A DNA stretch of 64,000 nucleotides from Microvirga thermotolerans (GCF_009363855.1 NZ_CP045423.1:1-64000), one strand, 5' to 3'; positions 11,251 through 20,754 are shown, counted from the stretch's first letter. The notes: generated by a model from the letters alone, not told the origin. Translations and numbers: made by a program.

Positions 11251-13186
11251 CGCCCGCGGCGCTCCGGCGCCGTTCTGGTGGCACATGGTTTTGGATGGTT
11301 TCGCTGTTCACCGCGGCGACCAAGACTTGGAGGTGGGGAATCTCGCCGCTGAGTTCGGCCAAGCCTGAGATCAGGCGGTCGAAGTCCTGAGGCACCATCT
11401 CATTCGCTCCCGGGGAGTCGATCAGGAGGAGTCCTGGATGACGGCCCAGTCCCCGCGTCTGCGCCACTTTCATGATGGCAAGAGTCGCAGCAACCTTCAA
11501 ACGGACCCTTTCCCCAGCCGTCTGCTTGCCGAAGTAGACGGGCGGCCCGCCCTTGTGCAACCTCAGGTTCGTGTTGCCGAGCAGCTTCACGCTTTCCAGG
11601 CTTTCGACCCCGAAGCGCACCGCGTAATCCTGGATCAACCCGGAAACCTCCGAAAGGAGATCGTCCTGCAAAGGCCGGTATGCTTCTTTGGTCACTTCCT
11701 CGGCGGCCTTAAGCACGCCCAGGTCACCATTCGGCGATGGCGCTGCGGCGTCCTCCTTGGCCAGTTCTTCCCGCTGCGCTTGCTTTCGGAGGATGTCGAT
11801 CTCGACGTCCCGGCGCCCGGATGGGGCGGCGAGGCGAGCTTGAATGACGCGACAGGCTGCTTCGGCGTCGTCCATCGCGTCGCCGGCGTCCGCAATGGTT
11901 TTCGTCAGCGCCTCATGCCGTTGGCGTTGCCGAGCGAGTTCAAGCTCGGCATCCGCTACCGCCTCCTTGAGGCTCTCCTCAAGGGTCCCCGGATCCGCTT
12001 CCGGCTCCTCGGGCGTGCCGCAAACCAAACAGATATGGTCGTTGCGGGTTTCCGCCCGCCGGACCTCGTCGAAAACTTCGTCACACCGTGGGCAGCAAAC
12101 CGGCTCCAGCGAGCGAAACACGTAATTTGCAGCCCGGCTGTCCTTGAAATCCTGCAGGTCCCGCCGAGCCCGTGCATGAGCATCCTTGGCGCTTTCAAGA
12201 TCGGCCTCAATGCTGGCCAGGAGCATGAGCGCGGATCGGCGGCGCTTCTCAGCTTCCGCGAACTTGGCGCTTTCCCGACGCAATTCGGCTCGCTGATCGT
12301 CCTCCAACGGCAGGGCCTTGAGCCTGCTTTGAAGATCCGTAATCTCCGCGTCCAGTTCCTTGATCCTCGCCTGCCGGCGCTCGCGCGTCCGATCAAACGC
12401 GGCTGTTGTCTGCCGTGCCTCGTTTTGCAACCGACCCTGTGCGGCGACGATATCGTTGTTTGCGCTCGTCCAGGGCACGCCGAGATACATCTGCATCATC
12501 CGGGTCGCCAACCCGCCGGTCGCGACCGCGCCGAACAGAACCGTCGGGTTTGGCTCGATCACGAGGGCTCCGGACAACCATACCCAATCATGGGGCTGAT
12601 CGATGCTGCGATCCCCTTGCACGGCGTGAGAGACAATAAGCTGGAGCCCAAGCTGTCCCATGAAGAAGTCCGACATCGTGCTCTCGAACTCGTCCTCGGA
12701 CGCAAACGAGGCCAAGCTCCGCTTCGTGCTTCCATCAACCCGCCATAGGGTGCCCGTCCCGGCGATGGCATCGGCGATCTCGACTTCATATCCTTGATCG
12801 TCGAGCGTGAAGCCCAACTCGACAGTATGGAACCATTCCTTCATCTCGCCCGGCACGGCGTCGCCCCGCCGGCCATTGAGGCACCAGCGAATGATGCCCA
12901 GCACGGTCGATTTGCCCCGCAGGTTCCGCCCGCTCGTGATGGCCCAAAGGCCCGGACCGAGGTCATTCCAGGTAAAATCGATGGGCCCGGCCGCCTTCTC
13001 GCCCTGCTTGATCCCGGTGAACCGGAGCGAACGGATGCAGAGGCGTTTCGGAACGGCAAGGGACGGCCGGAAGAACACACCATGCCGGGTCAGGGCCGCC
13101 CGGACGTCCTCGGCCGGGCGTCCAGATTTCGTTGCGATCTCCGCCAGCAGCGTTCCGGCGTCGATCCGGCGTGCTTCGTCTGCCAT
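11234..13186 (-). CDS. SMC/Rad50-like ABC ATPase of a three-component defence operon
   Basis: A 650-residue protein. Residues 1-45 form a short helical lead-in, followed by the ABC head with Walker A GRNLRGKST (86-94). The middle is a predicted coiled coil broken by a zinc-hook-like element (VCCPRCDEV...HICLVCG, about 357-390). The C-terminal lobe carries the signature-like region KQTAGERVRLKVAATLA and Walker B LLLIDSPGANE. This is the Rad50/SMC layout found in ABC-3C and Lamassu systems. Its ATG shares one base with the stop of the upstream gene (TAATG), and its 3' end overlaps the nuclease gene, so the three proteins are co-translated. Confidence 0.8.
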   Translation of the reverse strand: MADEARRIDAGTLLAEIATKSGRPAEDVRAALTRHGVFFRPSLAVPKRLCIRSLRFTGIKQGEKAAGPIDFTWNDLGPGLWAITSGRNLRGKSTVLGIIRWCLNGRRGDAVPGEMKEWFHTVELGFTLDDQGYEVEIADAIAGTGTLWRVDGSTKRSLASFASEDEFESTMSDFFMGQLGLQLIVSHAVQGDRSIDQPHDWVWLSGALVIEPNPTVLFGAVATGGLATRMMQMYLGVPWTSANNDIVAAQGRLQNEARQTTAAFDRTRERRQARIKELDAEITDLQSRLKALPLEDDQRAELRRESAKFAEAEKRRRSALMLLASIEADLESAKDAHARARRDLQDFKDSRAANYVFRSLEPVCCPRCDEVFDEVRRAETRNDHICLVCGTPEEPEADPGTLEESLKEAVADAELELARQRQRHEALTKTIADAGDAMDDAEAACRVIQARLAAPSGRRDVEIDILRKQAQREELAKEDAAAPSPNGDLGVLKAAEEVTKEAYRPLQDDLLSEVSGLIQDYAVRFGVESLESVKLLGNTNLRLHKGGPPVYFGKQTAGERVRLKVAATLAIMKVAQTRGLGRHPGLLLIDSPGANEMVPQDFDRLISGLAELSGEIPHLQVLVAAVNSETIQNHVPPERRRSAAGDEYLW

Positions 13187-13821
13187 TAACCACCTCTCCC
13201 GAGCAGGTCGGCGAGACGCCGCCTGACGCGCTCGGCCGTTGTTGGGATGAGATCCCCATGCGCCGCGTCGTGATATTCTTTTTGTTCGTGCTGCCGCTTC
13301 TTGAGGGCGTAGCCGCCCCGGCCGTCGGCGACTTTAAGGACAAGGTCAACCCGCTGATCGTACCAGGCAAGCTCCTGCACCTTGGACACCATTTGCCGGA
13401 TAAGCTCGCGAGCTTTCTCACTCACCAGAAAGTCATGCTCGTCCTTGCCTGTTTCCATGGGGCGCGATCTGGGGAGGATCAGACCCCTGCTTTTCAGATA
13501 ACCGAGCACGGTGTCGAGCGGCTCATAGGCGCCGAAGTACAGACGCAACATGGGCACCCGACGCAGATCGGGCTCCTCATTGGCAAAGATTTGCTCCGCG
13601 GCCGTGAGATGCTCGACGAGGCCTGTCCGCTCATAGAGGGAGATCAGTTCGTCGGCCAAGTAGTCGGGATAGCGTACCCAAAAATCGAGCGCCTGGACCT
13701 TGGTCTCGCCGCGAAACACATAATCGAAGCCATCAACCGCCTCACCAGGGGCTGGTCGGCTACCCTTCACCAGGATGAACAGGATGCGGAGAGCATTTCG
13801 GCGGTAGTCGATCTGTGACAT
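13186..13821 (-). CDS. small middle-component protein of an ABC-3C-like operon
   Basis: A 211-residue protein, first gene of the operon. It has no enzymatic motif. The segment ALDFWVRYPDYLADELISLY resembles the conserved helix of ABC-three-component middle components (also comparable with LmuC of Lamassu), and the C-terminus is helical and charged. It precedes the SMC-like ATPase with a one-base overlap. The middle-component assignment comes from context, size and this segment, so it is moderate. Confidence 0.6.
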   Translation of the reverse strand: MSQIDYRRNALRILFILVKGSRPAPGEAVDGFDYVFRGETKVQALDFWVRYPDYLADELISLYERTGLVEHLTAAEQIFANEEPDLRRVPMLRLYFGAYEPLDTVLGYLKSRGLILPRSRPMETGKDEHDFLVSEKARELIRQMVSKVQELAWYDQRVDLVLKVADGRGGYALKKRQHEQKEYHDAAHGDLIPTTAERVRRRLADLLGRGG

Positions 13822-14138
13822 CAGGACAGGAGATGGAGAGCGCAGCAGTCGATGTGATTGTCTTTCAGGTGACCATCGGCTCAGCGAGCCTTGGCCAACA
13901 TGACGTGAAGGAAACGCACACTTTGGCGAGGTCCATGATCCAGCATCGAACCGAACCCAGGAACCTCGTCAGCAATCCTGTTGCCAGTACCACTTCACAT
14001 AACATAATGTCCATGACGGCCTTTCCCCGAGGAATACTTTCTTCATAGATGCTTGGCTTGGGGCATGCGACCACGGTGAACCCAGGACCTATCCACATCC
14101 CCAGAGGCAACTGGATTGTTGGACATCTGGCATGGTTG
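13822..14138. other. intergenic, no gene seen
   Basis: About 317 bp between the divergent-end ABC operon and a hypothetical gene. It is less GC-rich than its neighbours and must hold the promoter of the minus-strand operon. Short frames on either strand show no recognisable protein. Confidence 0.4.
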
Positions 14139-14747
14139 TCACGGAGTGGTTCCAAGCAGTTTCGTCGCGGAAATCATCGTAAAGCGGACAAGCGGTCCTT
14201 GGGCCGCCGAAACCTCGACCAGGAGAGGACCGCTCCGCTCGACCATGAACGATGCGCGCATGGTGAAGGCCTCCTTGGACGGCCGGATTGGACGGACCGG
14301 AACTGATCGGGTGATGGTGTCGACGGAGATATCAAACACGTCCGTGTTCTCCCGCCTTGCAAAGCACAGGGCGAACCGACGGCCATCCCGGGTCCCTCGC
14401 TTGAGATGGACGATGGTCGGAAGCCCGCCGGTGCCCAGGACCCAGGTTTCAACCTCGGCCGGCCCTTGCTTGCTGTCTGCGCTCTCGGCAGGACTCTCGA
14501 CGCGCCTTCCACCCTCGGATGCTAGGAGAGATGGCAGTTGTGATACGTCATCGATGTGCCGCAGGCATGTTCGAAGGAATAGACTGGCGAGGGCTTCTTC
14601 CTCAACCTTCGATGCCGCGCCGCCAGGGCTGGCGGCGAGGGAGAAGACGCAGACGATGCTGACGACCAAACCCCTGTGAAGCAGTCTCTGCGGCGTCGAG
14701 GCTCCCCAGCGATCAACAGCAGCCAAGATGGTGTCGGAGCATGACAT
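14139..14747 (-). CDS. hypothetical exported protein
   Basis: About 202 residues from ATG 14747. Residues 24-46 (LLHRGLVVSIVCVFSLAASPGGAA, given here as a hydrophobic stretch ending AASPGGAA) look like a late signal peptide. The mature part has two cysteines (FLRTCLRHI and RFALCFARR) that could pair. No family is recognised. An upstream in-frame ATG at 14816 is possible but less likely. It sits between the defence operon and the metal operon, on the same strand as the MerR regulator downstream of which it may be transcribed. Confidence 0.5.
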   Translation of the reverse strand: MSCSDTILAAVDRWGASTPQRLLHRGLVVSIVCVFSLAASPGGAASKVEEEALASLFLRTCLRHIDDVSQLPSLLASEGGRRVESPAESADSKQGPAEVETWVLGTGGLPTIVHLKRGTRDGRRFALCFARRENTDVFDISVDTITRSVPVRPIRPSKEAFTMRASFMVERSGPLLVEVSAAQGPLVRFTMISATKLLGTTP

Positions 14748-14938
14748 TGGCGGTCCTTCAGATCGCCTGCGGCAGGCTGCCTTAGACGGTTGTGATAACG
14801 TAGGCCCGGACGGCACCCGGGCGTTCCTGGCCGAAAGCGCAACCCGCGATCAGCGCCCGACCCAAGGACTTCACCATCCATTGATGGCGAGCTCCGCCAG
14901 CCATCTTCTCTCCGCTCCACGCAGGGATCAACGAAAGA

Positions 14939-15355
14939 TCAGTGCTTGGCGTGCTCGCACTGACCATGATCGGCCAGGACCTCGATGATCCGGCACTCGG
15001 ACACCAGCCGATTGTCACAGGCGACCATGGTCTCAAGCTCGTCTCGCAGGGCGGTCAGGCGGGCAATCTTGTCGTTCACCTCATCGAGATGGGCCCTGGT
15101 GATCTCATGGGCCTCGCCGCAGCACCGGGTGGGATCATCCGCGAGGCCCAGGAGTTGCCGGATGGCATCAACCTCGAACCCGAGTTCGCGTGCGTGGCGG
15201 ATGAAGTTGAGGCGGCGCACCTCGGCCGGACCATAGCGCCGTTGCTGGCCCTCCGTTCGTACCGGGGACGGCAGGAGGCCGATCTGCTCGTAGTACCGGA
15301 TCGTCGGGATCTTGACCCCGGTGAGCCGCGAAAGGTCGCCAATTGCGAAATTCAT
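14939..15355 (-). CDS. MerR-family heavy-metal regulator (CadR/PbrR/ZntR-like)
   Basis: A 138-residue MerR protein. It has an N-terminal winged helix MNFAIGDLSRLTGVKIPTIRYYE, a long dimerisation helix, and a C-terminal metal region with ACDNRL, SECRII and a Cys/His end GQCEHAKH. CCGEAHE lies mid-protein. Cys positions equivalent to the ZntR/CadR/PbrR ligands suggest a divalent Zn/Cd/Pb sensor rather than the copper sensor CueR. It is divergent from the P-type ATPase gene, and a canonical MerR operator lies between them (15368-15398). Metal specificity is inferred. Confidence 0.88.
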   Translation of the reverse strand: MNFAIGDLSRLTGVKIPTIRYYEQIGLLPSPVRTEGQQRRYGPAEVRRLNFIRHARELGFEVDAIRQLLGLADDPTRCCGEAHEITRAHLDEVNDKIARLTALRDELETMVACDNRLVSECRIIEVLADHGQCEHAKH

Positions 15356-15367
15356 GCAAAAAACCTC

Positions 15368-15398
15368 TTGAACCTCTAACCGCTAGAGGTTGTAGCCT
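15368..15398 (+). promoter_or_regulatory. MerR-type operator/promoter of the metal ATPase operon
   Basis: -35 TTGAAC (15368-15373) and -10 TAGCCT (15393-15398) are separated by 19 bp, the over-long spacer that MerR regulators correct by twisting DNA. The spacer holds a perfect 8-bp dyad AACCTCTA-accgc-TAGAGGTT (15371-15391). Related boxes occur at 24432-24462 and 44464-44484. Confidence 0.85.
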
Positions 15399-15432
15399 GC
15401 CCGGCAAATAGGATCGAATCGGATTTTTGGCA

Positions 15433-17550
15433 ATGAGTGATCGTCTGCGTTACCGCGTCGAAGGCATGGACTGCGGCAGCTGCGCCCGCAAGATCGAGAC
15501 CGCGCTCACCCGCGTGCCCGGCGTCTCCGACATCAGCATCACCACCACGACCGAGACCCTGCGCCTGCGGGTGGCGGAAGCCAGCACGGGCGAGCAGGTC
15601 GAGAAGGTGGTCCGCGATCTCGGCTATGGCATCTCGCCCATCAGCGAGGAGGCTCGGCCCCCTCATGCGAATGAGGTTGATGATGGCCCCTGGTGGCGGT
15701 CCCCCAAGGGGCGGCTGACGCTCTTCTGCGGGTTGGCCCTCGCAGCCGCTTGGGGCTTGGCCGCGCTCCTGCCGGGCTACGAGGCCTGGCTCTACACCGC
15801 CGCCATGGCCATCGGCCTGGTGCCGATTGCCCGCCGGGCTGCCTCCGCCGCGCTGGCCGGCGCTCCCTTCACCATCGAGGCCCTGATGACGATTGCCGCC
15901 GTCGGCGCGGTCATCATCGGCGAGACCGAGGAGGCCGCCATTGTGGTGCTCCTGTTCCTCGTTGGCGAGCTCCTGGAGGGCGTGGCTGCCGGTCGGGCCC
16001 GGGCCAGCATCCGCTCCCTGACCAGCCTGGTGCCGAAGACGGCCTTCATCGAGCGCAACGGCACTCTGGAGGAGGTCGCGGCCGAGAGCCTCGCGGTGGG
16101 CGACGTGATCGCCGTCCGGCCCGGCGACCGGGTCCCGGCCGACGGTGTCATCGTCTCGGGCGAAAGCGCCATCGACGAGGCTCCGGTTACGGGCGAGAGC
16201 ACGCCCAAGCGCAAGGGCGAGGGCGAAACAGTCTTCGCCGGCACGATCAACACCGACGGAACCCTGCGGGTGCGGGTCACCGCGGAGGCACAGGACAACA
16301 CCATCGCCCGGGTGGTGCGCCTGGTCGAGGAGGCGCAGGAGGCCAAGGCCCCGACCGAGCGCTTCATCGACCGCTTCTCGCGCTACTACACCCCCGCCGT
16401 GCTTGTCGTCGGCGCCCTTGTGGCCATCCTGCCGCCGCTGCTGGCCGGGGAGCCCTGGGGCGAGTGGGTCTACAAGGGACTGGCCGTGCTCCTGATCGGC
16501 TGCCCCTGTGCCCTCGTCATCTCCACCCCGGCAGCCATTGCCGCGGGTCTGGCGGCGGGCGCCCGGCGCGGGCTGCTGATCAAGGGCGGAGCAGTCCTGG
16601 AGATCCTCGGCAAGGTGACCGCAGTCGCCCTCGACAAGACCGGCACCCTCACTGAAGGAAAGCCCAAGGTCACCGACGTCGTTGCCTTGCAGGGCACGGA
16701 GCGGGAGGTCCTGGAGGATGCGGCGGCCCTCGACGCGACTTCCTCCCATCCCATCGCCAAGGCCATCGTGGCGCGGGCGCAGGCCGAGGGCATCGAGGTC
16801 GCTCCCGCCGTTGGCGTCATGGCGCTCGGCGGCAAGGGGGTGAAAGGCCGGTTCCGCCGGCGCGGCCTCTATCTGGGTTCGCCCAAGGCGGCGGCCGACA
16901 TCGCACCTCTCCCGGCCGAGGCCGCTGCCCGCATCAGCGCCTTGCAGGAGGAGGGCAAGACCGTGTCCGTTCTCCTCGTGAACGACGCGCCGGTCGGGCT
17001 GATCGCGGTGCGGGACGAGCCCCGCGAGGACGCGATGGAGGGCCTGAAGGCGCTCAAGGCCCGCGGGATCATGCCGATCATGCTCACCGGCGACAACGCC
17101 AGGACGGCGGCGGCCATCGCCCGCAGCCTGGGTGTCGAGCCCCGGGCCGATCTGCTGCCGCAGGACAAGCTGCGGATCGTGAACGAGCTCAAGGCGCAGG
17201 GCCAGGTGGTCGCCAAGGTCGGCGACGGCATCAACGACGCCCCGGCGCTGGCGGCGGCCGATGTCGGCATCGCCATGGGCGGCGGCACCGACGTGGCCCT
17301 GGAGACGGCGGACGGCGCCGTGCTGCATGGACGCGTGCTCGACATCGGCCGCATGATCGCGCTCTCCAAGGCCACGATGGGCAACATCCGCCAGAACATC
17401 GTCGTGGCGCTCGGGCTCAAGGCGGTGTTCCTGGTGACCACCATCCTCGGGATCACGGGCCTGTGGCCGGCCATCCTCGCCGACACGGGCGCGACCGTCC
17501 TCGTGACTGCGAATGCCATGCGGCTGCTCCGCTTCCGCGGCAATGCGTGA
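15433..17550 (+). CDS. zntA: Zn/Cd/Pb-exporting P1B-type ATPase
   Basis: About 705 residues from ATG 15433. It has an N-terminal heavy-metal-associated domain with GMDCGSCARK (Cys14, Cys17), membrane helices, the actuator motif TGES, the transport motif CPCAL in TM6, the phosphorylation motif DKTGTLTEG, SSHPIA in the nucleotide domain and GDGINDAPALAAADVGIAMG. It pumps divalent metal from cytoplasm to periplasm. It is divergent from the MerR gene and controlled by the box at 15368-15398. zntA or cadA would both fit. Confidence 0.92.
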   Translation: MSDRLRYRVEGMDCGSCARKIETALTRVPGVSDISITTTTETLRLRVAEASTGEQVEKVVRDLGYGISPISEEARPPHANEVDDGPWWRSPKGRLTLFCGLALAAAWGLAALLPGYEAWLYTAAMAIGLVPIARRAASAALAGAPFTIEALMTIAAVGAVIIGETEEAAIVVLLFLVGELLEGVAAGRARASIRSLTSLVPKTAFIERNGTLEEVAAESLAVGDVIAVRPGDRVPADGVIVSGESAIDEAPVTGESTPKRKGEGETVFAGTINTDGTLRVRVTAEAQDNTIARVVRLVEEAQEAKAPTERFIDRFSRYYTPAVLVVGALVAILPPLLAGEPWGEWVYKGLAVLLIGCPCALVISTPAAIAAGLAAGARRGLLIKGGAVLEILGKVTAVALDKTGTLTEGKPKVTDVVALQGTEREVLEDAAALDATSSHPIAKAIVARAQAEGIEVAPAVGVMALGGKGVKGRFRRRGLYLGSPKAAADIAPLPAEAAARISALQEEGKTVSVLLVNDAPVGLIAVRDEPREDAMEGLKALKARGIMPIMLTGDNARTAAAIARSLGVEPRADLLPQDKLRIVNELKAQGQVVAKVGDGINDAPALAAADVGIAMGGGTDVALETADGAVLHGRVLDIGRMIALSKATMGNIRQNIVVALGLKAVFLVTTILGITGLWPAILADTGATVLVTANAMRLLRFRGNA

Positions 17551-17557
17551 GGATGGG

Positions 17558-18232
17558 ATGACGTCCAACCCGCGCCCGTTCGTCCCTGCGCTCGGGCTCC
17601 ATAGCCTAACGGGCTTCTACGACGGCCTGATCGCCCGCTTCCTGGCCGAGGACGCCTGGAAGGCCCGGCTCGTCGCCACCATCGCGCCGAAGCCCGGCGA
17701 TGTCATCGCCGACCTTGGATGCGGCACCGGGACGCTCGCGTCGATGCTGAAGGCTGCCTGTCCCGAAGCCTCCGTCATCGGGATCGACCCCGACCCGGTG
17801 ATGCTGGGCCGTGCCAGGGCCAAGGCCGCCGAAACAAACCTCGACATCCGGTTTGAGCAGGCGTTTGCGGATGCCCTGCCGCTGGCCGGCGGTTCCGCGA
17901 CGGCGGTGGTGTCGAGCCTCGTGTTCCACCACCTGGAGCAGCCCACCAAGCGGGCTGCGTTCGCGGAGGCTTTCAGGGTCCTCCGCCCGGGAGGCCGCAT
18001 TGTGATCGCGGACTGGGCCGAACCGGACAACCTCCTGATGCGGCTGGCCTACGTCCCGGTGCAGGTCTTCGACGGCTTCCCGAACACGCGCGACAACCTC
18101 CGGGGGCTCCTGCCCGTGCTGGTGCGGCAGGCGGGGTTCGCAGATGTCCGGGAGGTCTACCGTCGCAGGACCATCTTCGGGAACCTGGCCTTCCTGCACG
18201 GGATGAAGCCCGTCGGGAGAAATTCGCCATGA
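17558..18232 (+). CDS. class I SAM-dependent methyltransferase
   Basis: A 224-residue Rossmann methyltransferase with the SAM motif VIADLGCGTGTLASML, the acidic IGIDPDPVML, and FRVLRPGGRIVIADWAEPDN (motif III region). It resembles UbiE/ArsM-like small-molecule methyltransferases, but the substrate is unknown. It starts 7 bp after the metal ATPase stop with GAGG upstream, and its stop overlaps lspA, so it belongs to the MerR-controlled operon. A start at 17543 is also possible. Confidence 0.82.
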   Translation: MTSNPRPFVPALGLHSLTGFYDGLIARFLAEDAWKARLVATIAPKPGDVIADLGCGTGTLASMLKAACPEASVIGIDPDPVMLGRARAKAAETNLDIRFEQAFADALPLAGGSATAVVSSLVFHHLEQPTKRAAFAEAFRVLRPGGRIVIADWAEPDNLLMRLAYVPVQVFDGFPNTRDNLRGLLPVLVRQAGFADVREVYRRRTIFGNLAFLHGMKPVGRNSP

Positions 18233-18741
18233 GGGCCCGACCGGCTGTCTTTGTTCTCGGCCTGATCGCGCTCACGGCTGCTGTCGACCTTGGGACCAAG
18301 CTCCTTGCCTCCGTGCATCTGGCCGACGCGGTAGAGCCCCTTGTCCCTTTCCTGAGCCTCGCGCTGGCGTTCAACCGCGGTGTCAGCTTCAGCATGTTCT
18401 CGGCGGGCACGGAGGCAGCGGTTACGACCCTGCTGATCGTGCAGGCGCTGGCGACCGCCTTCGTGACCTGGTTCGCGCTGCGGGCTCCGGATCTGGGCGA
18501 GCGCACCGGGTATGGCTTGATCGCCGGAGGCGCGCTGGGGAACCTGATCGACCGGGCGGCGGATGGAGCCGTGACCGACTTCCTCGACCTCCACCCGATG
18601 GCCTGGCGGCTGTTCACGTTCAACGTCGCCGACATCTTCATCTCCGCAGGCGTCGTTCTGCTCGTGATCGACGCCCTCCTGAAGTCCCGCGGACCGGCGG
18701 CCCGTCCCGAAACGGCCGTGCACGAAAGGCGCCCCGGATGA
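18229..18741 (+). CDS. lspA: signal peptidase II (accessory LspA)
   Basis: A 170-residue membrane protein with four hydrophobic segments and both catalytic Asp motifs: GALGNLIDRAADGAVTDFLD and FNVADIFISAGV. LspA cleaves prolipoprotein signal peptides. An extra lspA beside a Zn/Cd/Pb P-type ATPase recalls PbrC of pbr operons. Start and stop overlap the neighbours (ATGA both sides). It is probably a paralogue of a housekeeping copy elsewhere. Confidence 0.92.
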   Translation: MRARPAVFVLGLIALTAAVDLGTKLLASVHLADAVEPLVPFLSLALAFNRGVSFSMFSAGTEAAVTTLLIVQALATAFVTWFALRAPDLGERTGYGLIAGGALGNLIDRAADGAVTDFLDLHPMAWRLFTFNVADIFISAGVVLLVIDALLKSRGPAARPETAVHERRPG

Positions 18742-19367
18742 GTGACGACGATGACGACGACAAGATCCAGGATTACTCCCACGTCACCCCGGCCTACCGG
18801 CGGGCCCTGTGGACCGTCGTGGTGCTCAACGTCGGCTATGGGCTGGCCGAGATCGTGGCCGGGTTCGTTTCCGGGTCGCAGGCCCTGAAGGCGGACGCCC
18901 TCGACTTCCTGGGTGACGGCACCATCACGCTGCTCGGCCTACTCGCCATCGGGTGGAGCCTGGTCTGGCGGGCGCGATCCGCGCTCCTGCAGGGCATCTT
19001 CCTCGGCCTCCTCGGCCTCGGCATCCTGGTCACGTCCGCGTACCGGGTGTTCGTGCTCCACCAGCCCGAGGCCGAGATCATGGGTTTGTTCGGCGTCATT
19101 GCGCTGGTTGTCAACGTCGTGTCGGCGTGGGTTCTGCTGCCGCACCGGACCGGGGACGCGAATGTCCGGGCCGTGTGGCTGTTCAGCCGGAACGATGCCA
19201 TCGGCAACGTGGCGGTGATCATCGCCGCCGGCCTCGTCGCCTGGACCGCGACGCCATGGCCCGACCTCGTTGTTGCCGTCGTGATCGCGGGACTGTTCCT
19301 CCAATCGTCGTGGGCCATCATCAAGGATGCCCGCCGCGACCTCAAGGTCGCCCAATCACCAGCCTGA
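18738..19367 (+). CDS. cation-diffusion-facilitator-like transporter
   Basis: A 209-residue membrane protein with an Asp-rich N-terminus (MSDDDDDDK) and six hydrophobic segments. GSQALKADALDFLGDG and LFSRNDAIGNVAVIIAA correspond to the metal-site helices 2 and 5 of CDF proteins (ADxxD and NDxxGN). It lacks the C-terminal cytoplasmic dimer domain of full CDFs. It likely exports Zn/Cd by proton antiport. It is the last gene of the operon (ATGA overlap with lspA). Confidence 0.85.
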   Translation: MSDDDDDDKIQDYSHVTPAYRRALWTVVVLNVGYGLAEIVAGFVSGSQALKADALDFLGDGTITLLGLLAIGWSLVWRARSALLQGIFLGLLGLGILVTSAYRVFVLHQPEAEIMGLFGVIALVVNVVSAWVLLPHRTGDANVRAVWLFSRNDAIGNVAVIIAAGLVAWTATPWPDLVVAVVIAGLFLQSSWAIIKDARRDLKVAQSPA

Positions 19368-19533
19368 GCACGGGAAGGACTGACGTGGCGATGCCATCTA
19401 CCTCCGATGGGCCTTGTTTACGATAAGACAGCTTTCTTGCAGTAAGACAGAGTTAAAGCTAACCATTTAGACAAATTGGGGAACTGTCCGGCAGCAACGT
19501 CCGGGCAGGTCGTTAAGGAATGCGGGGTCCCCC

Positions 19534-20712
19534 ATGATGAAGCGTATCGCAATGGCCGCGAGCCTGGTTCTCGCGCTCGCCGCCTGCCAGAGTGAGGGCG
19601 TCTCCACAAGCTCGACGAAGCACCTCGCGCCGATCCCATCGGCCACCATGGCGCTGATGGCCAGCAAGGGGATGTCGCAGAACGACCCGATCCTGATGCG
19701 GGCCTACAAGAAGGAATCCGAGATCGAGGTTTGGAAGCGCGGCCGCGACGGCAAGTACGCGCTGCTCAAGACCTACCCGATGTGCCGCTGGTCGGGCCAG
19801 CTCGGGCCGAAGATCCGCGAGGGCGACCGCCAGGCGCCGGAAGGCTTCTACACGGTTACCCCGGCCGCCATGAACCCGAACTCGCAGCTCTACCTGTCGT
19901 TCAATCTCGGCTACCCGAACGCGTACGACCGCGCCCATGGCCGCACGGGGGCGCACCTGATGGTGCACGGCTCGTGCTCGTCGATGGGCTGCTTCGCGAT
20001 GACGGACGAGGCCATCTCCGAGGTCTACGCCCTGGCGCGTGAGTCCTTCGCCAGTGGCCAGCGCGGCTTCCAGTTCCAGTCCTATCCGTTCCGGATGACG
20101 GCCGAGAACCTGGCCAAGCACCGCTACGACCCCAACATCGCGTTCTGGAAGAACCTCAAGGAAGGCTCGGACTACTTCGAGGTCGCCAAGGAGGAGCCGC
20201 AGGTGTCCGTGGCCAACCGGCAGTACGCATTCGGGGGCAGCGCCTCCATGATGGCGGCGGTCGCGCAGAAGCGCCAGAGGGACGAGCAGGAGGTCGCCGA
20301 ACTGGTGGCCAAGGGCGTGCAGCCGATCAGGCTGGTCTACGACGATGGCGGGCAGCACCAGACCTTCCGGCAGGCGCTGGCCGGTGACACCTCGGCAGAC
20401 GGTGGCTCGCTTGCCGTCGACGTAAGCGCCCGGAACCGCCTTGGCGACGTCAGCCGGCCGGAGGCCTTGGCCGCGGGGCCGCGGGAAATCGTCCTCGCCG
20501 CCAATGGCAAGCCGAAGCAGGAACCCTCGTCGGCGCTGGCGTATGCCTCGCAGAAATCGGCTGTGGGGCAGACCCGCGCCAGCGGATCGGTCCGGCAGGC
20601 TGCATCGACACCGACCCCTGCTGCCGCGGCAGCGCCTGAGCCGGCGGCCCAAGCCGCAGGTGGCGAGGAGCGCTCCGTCCTGAAACGGATGCTTGCGTTC
20701 ATTGGCGGGTAG
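19534..20712 (+). CDS. murein L,D-transpeptidase lipoprotein (YafK-like)
   Basis: A 392-residue lipoprotein: signal peptide with lipobox LALAAC (Cys18), then a YkuD-type L,D-transpeptidase domain with LMVHGSCSSMGCFAM (nucleophile Cys153, His about 145). This YafK-like group attaches or releases crosslinks in peptidoglycan. The last 120 residues are Ala/Pro/Ser-rich and look disordered. The 166-bp gap upstream probably holds its promoter; the dyad at 20755-20778 ends it. Why it is cargo is unclear. Confidence 0.85.
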   Translation: MMKRIAMAASLVLALAACQSEGVSTSSTKHLAPIPSATMALMASKGMSQNDPILMRAYKKESEIEVWKRGRDGKYALLKTYPMCRWSGQLGPKIREGDRQAPEGFYTVTPAAMNPNSQLYLSFNLGYPNAYDRAHGRTGAHLMVHGSCSSMGCFAMTDEAISEVYALARESFASGQRGFQFQSYPFRMTAENLAKHRYDPNIAFWKNLKEGSDYFEVAKEEPQVSVANRQYAFGGSASMMAAVAQKRQRDEQEVAELVAKGVQPIRLVYDDGGQHQTFRQALAGDTSADGGSLAVDVSARNRLGDVSRPEALAAGPREIVLAANGKPKQEPSSALAYASQKSAVGQTRASGSVRQAASTPTPAAAAAPEPAAQAAGGEERSVLKRMLAFIGG

Positions 20713-20754
20713 ACGAGCGTTCGCCGACGAAGCCGCTCCGGATCGATACACCAG

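Noticed and set aside
13815..14155. short frames of 77 and 96 codons in the gap after the ABC-3C-like operon
   Set aside because: Overlapping each other on opposite strands, with no motif or clear ribosome site; left as intergenic.
15376..17568. 730-codon open frame antisense to the metal ATPase, and similar long frames opposite dnaN, recF and gyrB
   Set aside because: High GC leaves long stop-free antisense frames. These have low-complexity Gly/Arg/His-rich products and no ribosome sites, while the sense genes are certain.
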